Source: Desulfurellales bacterium (lineage in GTDB: Bacteria; Campylobacterota_A; Desulfurellia; Desulfurellales; Hippeaceae). Taken from it: 10,873 bases of DNA. The stretch is from contig JALTDI010000091.1 in the NCBI GenBank assembly GCA_027074255.1, forward strand, positions 1-10,873, in the 5' to 3' direction. The notes beneath the pieces were generated by a model. The model made no database searches. It was not told where the DNA came from and saw only the letters and a list, made by a program, of their open reading frames with translations. This document shows, piece after piece, positions 1-5,964 of the stretch (within the stretch, counting starts at the first letter, position 1; each line of letters begins with the position of its first letter). Position numbers and translations under genes: made by a program.

Positions 1-125
1 TTGCAGAGGGCGTCGAAACAAAAGAACAGCTTATGCTATTGAAACAATTCGGCTGTGATTTTATGCAGGGTTATCTATTTTCAAAACCCATACCTTTTGG
101 GGAAGCTTTGAGGCTTTTAAAATGA
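1..125 (+). CDS. C-terminal end of an EAL-domain c-di-GMP phosphodiesterase (5' truncated by the window)
   Basis: Only the last 40 codons are present; the reading frame begins at base 3 and ends at TGA 123-125. The peptide opens with AEGVET and contains MQGYLFSKP, the two closing motifs of EAL domains. The first Glu of AEGVE and the Gln of QGY are 20 residues apart, which matches the spacing of the last two conserved active-site residues in characterised EAL phosphodiesterases. The family hydrolyses cyclic di-GMP to pGpG, so both visible active-site positions are intact. The EAL domain is the last domain, because the protein stops about 17 residues after QGYLF. Whether GGDEF, PAS or membrane domains precede it cannot be seen. 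The MCP gene follows 88 bases downstream on the same strand; co-transcription is possible but unproven. Confidence 0.88.
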   Translation, partial: AEGVETKEQLMLLKQFGCDFMQGYLFSKPIPFGEALRLLK

Positions 126-213
126 AAGCAATGCGAAAACGGCTATTGTATAAGCCAAACGGAATTTAGAAAATATTATTTTTATTAAAAATTTTGGTTG
201 TTAAGGAGTCCTT

Positions 214-1818
214 ATGAAAGACATTAGTTTAAAAAAGCTTTTTCTATTCTCAACACTTATTGTCCTGATTGTTGCAGTCGGAATCATCGCTGCAAATATC
301 ACACTTTCGATGCAGAACAACGCCTCTATCGAGCACATGAATCGCATAGACAGAGTATCATTAAAAAACTACAACAAAATAGTTGTATCCGTCGATAAAA
401 TAGGTTCTATTTTTTCAAGAACTATTTTTTCAAATAACATAAACAGCTTAAAAGAAATACCTGCACTCTCAAACCGCATAAACACCACAATTGACAGCAG
501 TATTCAATTGAACAAGGATAATCCGACTTTGGTTTCCAAACTAAAAATGATAAAAAATGAGATAGGCAAATTTATTGCAACGGGTAATAATGCTATAAAC
601 GAACAAAGGCGAGTCGGCGCTGTTACAAAAACCACAACGGATAACTTTTATAAGGATCTTGACGATATAAACGAAACCATTGCAAAACTTGTCAACAGGG
701 CAAATATAGATATGCACAATATAATGTCCAAAATTGAGGCAAAAAGCAAGATAATATCGGTTATTATCACAATAGGCCTTATAATCATAGTCATCTTAAT
801 CATATCATTATATTTTGTTGTCAAAAGCTATATTATCAACCCTCTTCTAACAGCCGTTGAGAAAACAGACTACCTCGCACAAGGCGATTTAACAAAGAAA
901 TTCAATGTCATAACGGGCAATGAGATAGGCATACTAAAAACAGGTATAAATAAAGTCATAGATTCAATAAGGAACATAGCTATACAGCTGCATCAGAATG
1001 CAGACACACTGACATCCCAATCCAACACACTGGCATCCAGCTCTTTTGAAATATCCTCGGCAACAGAAGAAACAACAAGGAATATGGAAGAGATGGCAAA
1101 CGCCGTCAGCGATACGGTTCAGGCAATAGACGGCGTTGCAAGGGCGTCTGAAAATGTAAATTCCTTAGCTCAGGAAGTCGGTGAGGTAAACCAGCAGATG
1201 ATTGAGGATATAGAAAAAAGATTAAAGAGGATGGAAGAAAACGCTCGATTGGCAAGCGAGGCAATTGAGCAGATAAGTCAAGTAGGTGATGCATCAAAAG
1301 AGATAGGCCAGATTGTAGGTGTTATAAATGAGATAGCAGACCAGACTAATCTCTTGGCTCTAAATGCCGCAATAGAGGCTGCAAGAGCCGGAGAAGCCGG
1401 CAGAGGTTTTGCCGTTGTGGCGGATGAGGTCAGAAAACTGGCGGAAAAAACACAGCATGCCACAGAAGAGATAAGGAATATGATTTTAAAGATGCAGAAT
1501 GATACAACCACGGCGGTCGATAAAACAAATAAAGCATCACAGATGATTCTCGAGGAAAAGGAGAAAGCTCAAGAAGACAAATATCACGTAGAGTCCGTTG
1601 TTGAAAAAGCATCCAATGTTATCGACGAACTGAACTCAACAAGTGCGGCCACAGAGGAACTCTCCTCTACCGTTGCCGAAATAGATATGCAGGTTAAAGA
1701 GGTTGTGGAAGCCTCCAAAGAAAACGCAAAAGCCGTTGAGAGTATTGCAAAAATAGCCGAAGATGTTAAAGAAATGTCAAACGGTATAAATGAGCTTGTA
1801 AAAGTGTTTAAGGTATAA
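214..1818 (+). CDS. Methyl-accepting chemotaxis protein (transmembrane chemoreceptor)
   Basis: This 534-residue receptor has the classic MCP layout. A short N-terminal tail is followed by TM1 (about residues 9-31), an extracytoplasmic sensor region (about 33-178), TM2 (about 180-203), a HAMP linker (about 204-256) and a long cytoplasmic coiled coil. The signalling tip is unmistakable: EIADQTNLLALNAAIEAA followed by RAGEAGRGFAVVADEVRKLA (residues 373-410). The two helical arms on either side of the tip are about 138 residues each, roughly 20 heptads per arm, which suggests the 40H receptor class; this was counted by hand. There is no C-terminal CheR-binding pentapeptide, since it ends in LVKVFKV. 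The sensor region looks mainly helical and polar, possibly a four-helix bundle, with no Cache motif I recognise, so the ligand is unknown. The family forms arrays with CheW and CheA; no che gene is nearby, so it is an orphan receptor. The ATG start has an AAGGAG Shine-Dalgarno at 203-208. I found no convincing sigma-28 promoter. Confidence 0.95.
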   Translation: MKDISLKKLFLFSTLIVLIVAVGIIAANITLSMQNNASIEHMNRIDRVSLKNYNKIVVSVDKIGSIFSRTIFSNNINSLKEIPALSNRINTTIDSSIQLNKDNPTLVSKLKMIKNEIGKFIATGNNAINEQRRVGAVTKTTTDNFYKDLDDINETIAKLVNRANIDMHNIMSKIEAKSKIISVIITIGLIIIVILIISLYFVVKSYIINPLLTAVEKTDYLAQGDLTKKFNVITGNEIGILKTGINKVIDSIRNIAIQLHQNADTLTSQSNTLASSSFEISSATEETTRNMEEMANAVSDTVQAIDGVARASENVNSLAQEVGEVNQQMIEDIEKRLKRMEENARLASEAIEQISQVGDASKEIGQIVGVINEIADQTNLLALNAAIEAARAGEAGRGFAVVADEVRKLAEKTQHATEEIRNMILKMQNDTTTAVDKTNKASQMILEEKEKAQEDKYHVESVVEKASNVIDELNSTSAATEELSSTVAEIDMQVKEVVEASKENAKAVESIAKIAEDVKEMSNGINELVKVFKV

Positions 1819-1821
1819 AAT

Positions 1822-1870
1822 AAAAAAGGGAGGAGACCTATTCAGCCTCCTCCCGATTTCGCATTTTTTT
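1822..1870. terminator. Bidirectional intrinsic terminator between MCP and porB
   Basis: An 8-bp perfect G+C-rich stem (GGGAGGAG at 1828-1835, CTCCTCCC at 1847-1854) encloses an 11-base loop. Six A residues (1822-1827) precede it, so on the minus strand the hairpin is followed immediately by TTTTTTATTTTA: a near-ideal terminator for the porB end of the operon. On the plus strand the T run (1864-1870) starts 9 bases after the stem, so termination of the MCP transcript is probably weaker. The MCP stop is at 1818 and the porB stop at 1885, so the convergent genes share this one element. Confidence 0.88.
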
Positions 1871-1884
1871 AAAAAATGTGAAGT

Positions 1885-2826
1885 TTAGTAGCCTATTCCC
1901 GATGCCTCTCTTGCCAGTAACCATTCCCAATGTTTGTCAACCTGACCTTGATATTCCTTAATCAAATGCTCATTACCCTTTTTAAACAAATGTGCAAATC
2001 TTTTCTGCGGTTTTAGAAATTCTTCAACAGGAAGTTTATTTTTCGGCTTATAATTTATCTTAACCTTTCCCTCTATAATTTCATAAAGCGGCCATATACA
2101 AGTATCAACGGCCAGTTGGGCTATCTCTATTGATTTATTTGACGGAAAGCCCCATCCCGTTGTGCACGGCTCTATAACATTCATATATGTGGGTCCGTTT
2201 ACATCAAGTGCCGTTTTTGCTTTATCCATCAAATCCCTCCAGTTGGATGGAGAAGCCTGAGCGAGATACTGCATATGATGTCCTTCCAAAACACTCATAA
2301 TATCTTTTTTTGGCTGGCTTTTACCCTGAAGAACCGTTCCGTTGGGGCTCGTTGTTGTACTTGCACCAAAAGGTGTAGCCGATGAGCGTTGGTTGCCGGT
2401 ATTTTGATAAGCATTATTATCGTTGCAGATATATAGGAATTGATGTCCCCTCTCTATTGCACCTGAAAGAGCCTGCAAACCTATATCGTATGTTCCGCCG
2501 TCGCTTGCTATCGCAATAAACCTGATATCTTTATCCGTTCTACCTTTTTTCTTCCATAATCTGTACATAGCCTCAATGCCTGAAATTGTGCTTGCGGCAT
2601 TCTCAAAGGCATTATGAATCCACGGGATATTCCAGCTTGTATATGGATATAAACCGGATGATACCTCAAAGCATCCCGTAGCAGCGGCAACGACAATATC
2701 GTATTTATCGGTATCCGCAGCAGCCAAAACCTGTCTCATTATTACGGAATGGGTACATCCCGGACACAATCTATGACCTTCTACAAGACCTTCCTTCTTC
2801 TTTGCCAATTCATTTAATAGTGCCAT
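1885..2826 (-). CDS. porB: Pyruvate:ferredoxin oxidoreductase, beta subunit
   Basis: This 313-residue protein is the thiamine-pyrophosphate-binding subunit of the four-subunit 2-oxoacid:ferredoxin oxidoreductase. The complex oxidatively decarboxylates pyruvate with CoA to acetyl-CoA and CO2, reducing ferredoxin, in the cytoplasm; it can run in reverse in autotrophs. The TPP-Mg motif appears as SDGG (Asp109) with NDNNAYQNTG 26 residues on (135-144). Four cysteines in family positions, Cys21 and Cys24 (CPGC), Cys52 (ATGCFE) and Cys221 (EPCTTGWGF), would bind the proximal 4Fe-4S cluster. Length is normal. The ATG follows the porA stop by 3 bases and has GGGGGT (2837-2832) as ribosome binding site within the last porA codons, implying translational coupling. 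It is the last gene before the terminator. Related 2-ketoisovalerate enzymes share the fold, so the pyruvate assignment rests on similarity of the whole set. Confidence 0.93.
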   Translation of the reverse strand: MALLNELAKKKEGLVEGHRLCPGCTHSVIMRQVLAAADTDKYDIVVAAATGCFEVSSGLYPYTSWNIPWIHNAFENAASTISGIEAMYRLWKKKGRTDKDIRFIAIASDGGTYDIGLQALSGAIERGHQFLYICNDNNAYQNTGNQRSSATPFGASTTTSPNGTVLQGKSQPKKDIMSVLEGHHMQYLAQASPSNWRDLMDKAKTALDVNGPTYMNVIEPCTTGWGFPSNKSIEIAQLAVDTCIWPLYEIIEGKVKINYKPKNKLPVEEFLKPQKRFAHLFKKGNEHLIKEYQGQVDKHWEWLLAREASGIGY

Positions 2827-2829
2827 ATT

Positions 2830-4020
2830 TTACCCCCAAGTTCCTCTTAAGTTTAAGCAGTCAAACTGTTTCTCAACCCTGCCCGTATCTACTATTTTCT
2901 TTAATGTGTCATATACGGAATTAATATGAACAGGCTGTGTATCCCTTCCTCCGAGACCGTATGTGTAATTTATTACTGGAGGCCTGTTATTTACATCATA
3001 GAGCGCACTCCTTATCTCGGTAAACAAAGGCCCTCCCTGAGCGCCCGCAGGTGAAACCCTATCCAAAACGGCAATTGCTTTTGTACCGGATAGAACATCA
3101 GCAAGCTCTTTGTAAGGAAACGGCCTAAATAGTCTAATTTTCAGCAATCCGGCCTTAACACCGTTTTCTCTTAATTTATCTACAACATCCTTGGTCGTTC
3201 CGCACACAGAACCGGCAGCCACTATTGTGAATTCGGCATCATCCATCTTGTATGCTTCATAAAGACCGTATTCTCTTCCGAATGCCTTGCCAAACTCTTT
3301 TCCTACGTCCGCAACAACATCTTTGGCATTTAACAAACCTTCAAGCTGATTCATCCTGTTTTCAAAATACCAGTTCGGCGGAGCCCATGCACCATGAGTT
3401 ATAGGCTCATCTGTTTTCAGAAGAGGATAAAGCGGCTCGTATTCGCCTACAAATTCCTTAACCTTCGCATCGTCCTCCATCTCCCAAATCTCAATGGCGT
3501 GAGATATGTTGAAACCGTCAAATGCGCCCAATGCCGGAGTCATAACCTTTTTATTTTCAGCTATTTTCACGGCTTGAATAAGATTATCATAGGTTTCCTG
3601 AGAATTCTCTGCAATCAATTGAATCCATCCCGTATCTCTTCCGCCCATAATATCCGAGTGATCTCCATGTATATTCAAAGGTGCGGATAATGCTCTTGCT
3701 GCAACCGCCATAACAATAGGCAGTCTTGTGCCTGAGGCAATATATAAAATTTCCCACATCAATGCATATCCGTTGGCGCTTGTTGCTGTCATAACACGTC
3801 CGCCGGCAGCAGAAGCACCGACGCAGGCACTCATTGCAGAGTGTTCCGATTCAACAGTAACAAATTCCGTATCCATCTGTCCGTCAGCTATAAACTGAGC
3901 TACCCCCTGAGGAATAGGCGTAGATGGCGTTATTGGGAAAGCTGCTACAACATCGGGGTTAATTTGTCTAATTGCATGAGCGGCAGCCTCATTTCCTGTC
4001 AATGCTACTTTTTTACCCAT
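2830..4020 (-). CDS. porA: Pyruvate:ferredoxin oxidoreductase, alpha subunit
   Basis: This 396-residue subunit carries the pyrimidine-binding and CoA-facing part of the oxidoreductase and forms the catalytic alpha-beta unit with PorB. The N-terminal signature FPITPSTPI (residues 28-36) is the family's YPITPST motif with Phe for Tyr. VESEHSAM (56-63) supplies the conserved Glu expected to activate the TPP pyrimidine ring. GDHSDIMGGRDTGW (119-132) is also typical of pyruvate enzymes. The C-terminal third includes AVLDRVSPAGAQGGPLFTEI, a family motif of the domain after the pyrimidine-binding region. Length is typical for separate alpha subunits. The ATG has a strong AGGAGG Shine-Dalgarno (4031-4026), 13 bases after the porD stop. 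Gene order gamma-delta-alpha-beta is the one known from Thermotoga, archaea and Campylobacterota. Confidence 0.94.
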   Translation of the reverse strand: MGKKVALTGNEAAAHAIRQINPDVVAAFPITPSTPIPQGVAQFIADGQMDTEFVTVESEHSAMSACVGASAAGGRVMTATSANGYALMWEILYIASGTRLPIVMAVAARALSAPLNIHGDHSDIMGGRDTGWIQLIAENSQETYDNLIQAVKIAENKKVMTPALGAFDGFNISHAIEIWEMEDDAKVKEFVGEYEPLYPLLKTDEPITHGAWAPPNWYFENRMNQLEGLLNAKDVVADVGKEFGKAFGREYGLYEAYKMDDAEFTIVAAGSVCGTTKDVVDKLRENGVKAGLLKIRLFRPFPYKELADVLSGTKAIAVLDRVSPAGAQGGPLFTEIRSALYDVNNRPPVINYTYGLGGRDTQPVHINSVYDTLKKIVDTGRVEKQFDCLNLRGTWG

Positions 4021-4033
4021 CTTATCCTCCTGT

Positions 4034-4378
4034 TTATTTAGAAAACGCTTCTTTTCTTATTTCTTCTTCGCTTTTTCCTTTGGCTTCTGCTTCAAGCAGC
4101 ATAGCAAGAGACTTAGGCTTTGTAGGACACTGCTCAACACAAATTCCGCAGCCCTTGCAATGATCATAGTCTATTCCTGCCATCTTTCCGTTTTCATCCA
4201 CAAGAATCGAGCTGTCCGGGCAATAAACCCAGCAGAACATACATTGAATACAGCTCTCCGGATTCCAAACAGGCCTTTCAACTCTCCAAGAACCTGTTTC
4301 ATAGCTTTTGCTGTTTCCGGGATCTTTTATAGCTCCGCCGATTAAAATCTCGTCCCAATTAAGAAGCTTCTCAGACAT
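4034..4378 (-). CDS. porD: Pyruvate:ferredoxin oxidoreductase, delta subunit (2x 4Fe-4S ferredoxin-like)
   Basis: This 114-residue iron-sulfur subunit passes electrons from the TPP site to external ferredoxin. Two complete 4Fe-4S motifs are visible: C43-x2-C46-x2-C49-x3-C53 (CIQCMFCWVYC) and C74-x2-C77-x2-C80-x3-C84 (CKGCGICVEQC). All eight ligands are present. The stretch before the first motif, SWRVERPVWNPESC, is characteristic of PorD rather than of free ferredoxins. The sequence after the second motif is CPTKPKSLAM instead of the common CP-x-KAI-x-M, a small variation. The C-terminus is charged and lysine/glutamate-rich. Its ATG overlaps the porG stop by one base (TAATG), with an AGGAGG site (4391-4386) in the end of porG, so the two are translationally coupled. 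Confidence 0.94.
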   Translation of the reverse strand: MSEKLLNWDEILIGGAIKDPGNSKSYETGSWRVERPVWNPESCIQCMFCWVYCPDSSILVDENGKMAGIDYDHCKGCGICVEQCPTKPKSLAMLLEAEAKGKSEEEIRKEAFSK

Positions 4379-4953
4379 TACTTTACCTCCTCATAAGCCT
4401 TCTCTATAGCCTTCTTATTTCCGTCTATAACTTTCTGCGGAAATTTACCTGCTTCTTCCAGTAAATTTATAACACCGTTTACAACATCTTCTTTTGAAAA
4501 TAATCCTGCGACTTTGGCCAATGCCCCTATCATGGGAGTATTAGGTATTGCTCTTCCCATCGCATCCATGCTTATTTTATTTGCATCAACGATATAAACA
4601 TCATAGCCCTCTAATCCAAGCTCATCTATAACGCTCTGCTTATCAAATGCTGTATTAACAATAACTTTTCCGTCTTTTTTCAAGCCCTCTTTCACATCTA
4701 CAAGTCCAAGCAGGGTCGGATCAAGCAATAAAACAATATCCGGTTCCATATACTCCGAATGGTCTCTTATAACCTTATCGCTTACCCTTGTAAATGCAAT
4801 AACAGGAGCACCCCTTTTTTCTGCTCCATACACTGCAAATCCCTGAGCATAGACCCCTTCTTCCTGAGAAATTAGCTCTGCCAACGTTTTTGCAGCGGTG
4901 ACAGCACCCTGTCCGGCTCTTCCGTGCCATCTAATATCCATCTTCTTAGACAT
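4378..4953 (-). CDS. porG: Pyruvate:ferredoxin oxidoreductase, gamma subunit
   Basis: This 191-residue subunit is the first gene of the porGDAB set. It shows the hallmark N-terminal glycine-rich motif WHGRAGQGAVTAAKTLA (about residues 9-25), then YGAEKRGAPVIAFTR (42-56) and PNTPMIGALAK in the C-terminal half, all typical of the gamma domain of 2-oxoacid oxidoreductases. It contributes to the complex structure and CoA-side architecture and holds no metal-binding cysteines. The ATG lies 24 bases after the recR stop. The ribosome binding site is a run of five G (about 4965-4961), less canonical than those of porD and porA. The tight spacing places por in the same transcription unit as recR or directly behind it. 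Confidence 0.93.
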   Translation of the reverse strand: MSKKMDIRWHGRAGQGAVTAAKTLAELISQEEGVYAQGFAVYGAEKRGAPVIAFTRVSDKVIRDHSEYMEPDIVLLLDPTLLGLVDVKEGLKKDGKVIVNTAFDKQSVIDELGLEGYDVYIVDANKISMDAMGRAIPNTPMIGALAKVAGLFSKEDVVNGVINLLEEAGKFPQKVIDGNKKAIEKAYEEVK

Positions 4954-4977
4954 CTCATAAACCCCCGTTCAAATTAT

Positions 4978-5577
4978 TTATACAGCGCGTCTGCTTTTAA
5001 ATGCTTCAACCAATGTGGTTCTATCGATAAAATTTACATTAACCCCTACCGGTATCCCATACGCAATTCTCGTAATATCAACCTTAGAATTTTTTAACCG
5101 CTCCTTTATGTATTGAGTAATCAAATCACCCTCTATTGTCGAACTTATAACCAAAATAACCTCTCTGACATTCTCTTGAAAAATCCTGTTTATCAAAAAG
5201 TCCAACCCTAAATTATGTATATCCACACCGTATGACGAAACAGAGCTCCCCAAAATGTAATACATTCCATTATATATCGAACTTGACTCGATTGCAAAAA
5301 AATTTTCAATATTTTCAACGACACAAACGGTTGAGCCATCCCTGCTTGAATCTTTGCATATATCACACAAACCGTCGTCATTGAGCGTTAGATTCCTGCA
5401 TTTTCTGCACAGCTTTACCTTATTCCCCAAATCGTTAAGATATGAAGACAGAAGTTTGGAATCCTCCTTGTGTTCAACAAGCCAAAGAGAATATTTTAGA
5501 GCCGTTTTTTCGCCTACTCCGGGCAATTTTGACAAAAGGTCAACAATGTTGCCGATTACAGGAAAACTATCTATCAT
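4978..5577 (-). CDS. recR: Recombination mediator RecR (divergent Toprim region)
   Basis: RecR, 199 residues, works with RecO and RecF to load RecA on SSB-coated single-stranded gaps. Three family parts are visible: an N-terminal helix-hairpin-helix (KLPGVGEKTA, 17-26), a four-cysteine zinc finger (Cys57, Cys60, Cys71, Cys74) and a Toprim region starting at VCVVENIENF (84-93). The Toprim part departs from the usual form: the conserved Asp after the first Glu is replaced by Asn92, the region that normally reads GGxISPxxGIGPE is GSSVSSYGVDIHNLG, and TxEGEAT is TIEGDLI. The C-terminus has PVGVNVNFID where most RecR proteins have PVGGDLEYAD; I recall PxGVNxxxID from Campylobacterota. Length is normal and nothing is truncated. 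The ATG directly follows the ybaB stop (TAAATG) with no visible Shine-Dalgarno, which suggests reinitiation by ribosomes leaving ybaB. Confidence 0.92.
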   Translation of the reverse strand: MIDSFPVIGNIVDLLSKLPGVGEKTALKYSLWLVEHKEDSKLLSSYLNDLGNKVKLCRKCRNLTLNDDGLCDICKDSSRDGSTVCVVENIENFFAIESSSIYNGMYYILGSSVSSYGVDIHNLGLDFLINRIFQENVREVILVISSTIEGDLITQYIKERLKNSKVDITRIAYGIPVGVNVNFIDRTTLVEAFKSRRAV

Positions 5578-5907
5578 TTAAAAAATGCCGGGTATGTTCA
5601 AACCGCCGGTCAGAGCCGATATTTTTTCTTCCATAGCCGATTTTGATTTTCTCAAAGCCTCGTTTATACCGGATAAGATAAGGTCTTCAAGCGTATCCAC
5701 ATCATCTGGGTCAATTATTTCTTTTGATATTTTTATGTCAACAACCTCGCCGGCACCGTTGGCTTTAACGGAAACCATACCGCCGCCCACACTAATCTCA
5801 ACAACCTCTTTGGATGCTTCTTCCTGAGCCTGAGCAATCTGCTTCTGCATTTTTTTAGCCTGAGCCATCAGGCTGTTCAAATCCATACCGCCGTAACCCT
5901 TAGCCAT
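5578..5907 (-). CDS. ybaB: YbaB/EbfC family nucleoid-associated protein
   Basis: This 109-residue protein belongs to the YbaB/EbfC family of small dimeric DNA-binding proteins that coat the nucleoid. The family features are a helical N-terminus rich in Met, Gln and Ala (LNSLMAQAKKMQKQIAQAQE), a central beta region with GGGMVSVKANGAGEVVDIKI, and DPDDVDTLEDLILSGINEAL in the C-terminal helix region. I set the start at ATG 5907-5905 because GGAGGTGAT lies immediately before it (5916-5908). An in-frame GTG at 5922 would add five residues encoded by that ribosome binding site itself. The gene sits between dnaX and recR, the order seen in very many bacteria. The spacing is 37 bases after dnaX and zero before recR. 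Its role near the replication and repair genes is conserved in position but not precisely known. Confidence 0.94.
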   Translation of the reverse strand: MAKGYGGMDLNSLMAQAKKMQKQIAQAQEEASKEVVEISVGGGMVSVKANGAGEVVDIKISKEIIDPDDVDTLEDLILSGINEALRKSKSAMEEKISALTGGLNIPGIF

Positions 5908-5916
5908 ATCACCTCC
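5908..5916 (-). promoter_or_regulatory. Ribosome binding site that decides the ybaB start
   Basis: GGAGGTGAT, close to the full anti-Shine-Dalgarno complement, sits directly before ATG 5907. It argues against an upstream in-frame GTG at 5922, which would place this motif inside the coding sequence. Confidence 0.85.
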
Positions 5917-5936
5917 AATCACAAGTCTTTATGATA

Positions 5937-5964
5937 ATTATAAACTATTTGTTCAATTTTTCAA
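5937..5964 (-). promoter_or_regulatory. Candidate sigma-70 promoter for ybaB-recR-porGDAB
   Basis: On the minus strand TTGAAA (5964-5959, 5 of 6 to consensus) and TATAAT (5942-5937, perfect) are 16 bases apart. Transcription would start near 5930, giving a leader of about 23 bases that contains the strong ybaB ribosome binding site. The -35 lies in the last codons of dnaX. This would let ybaB, recR and the por genes be expressed independently of the tRNA-SRP-dnaX transcript. Chance A+T-rich matches are possible, but position and fit are good. Confidence 0.55.

Noticed and set aside
141..156. Small hairpin GGCTAT/ATAAGCC after the EAL gene as a terminator
   Set aside because: The stem is short with a bulge, and the T-rich stretch begins more than 20 bases later, so it is not a credible intrinsic terminator.
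1106..1612. Several minus-strand reading frames of 60-77 residues inside the MCP gene
   Set aside because: They are antisense shadows of the receptor's coiled-coil coding sequence, with no homology or ribosome binding site.
4977..5009. Possible promoter just before porG (TATAAA at 4982-4977, TTGAAG at 5009-5004)
   Set aside because: The -10 is acceptable, but the spacer to the only -35-like hexamer is 21 bases and no match exists at 16-18. It also overlaps the recR stop, so it is too weak to annotate.
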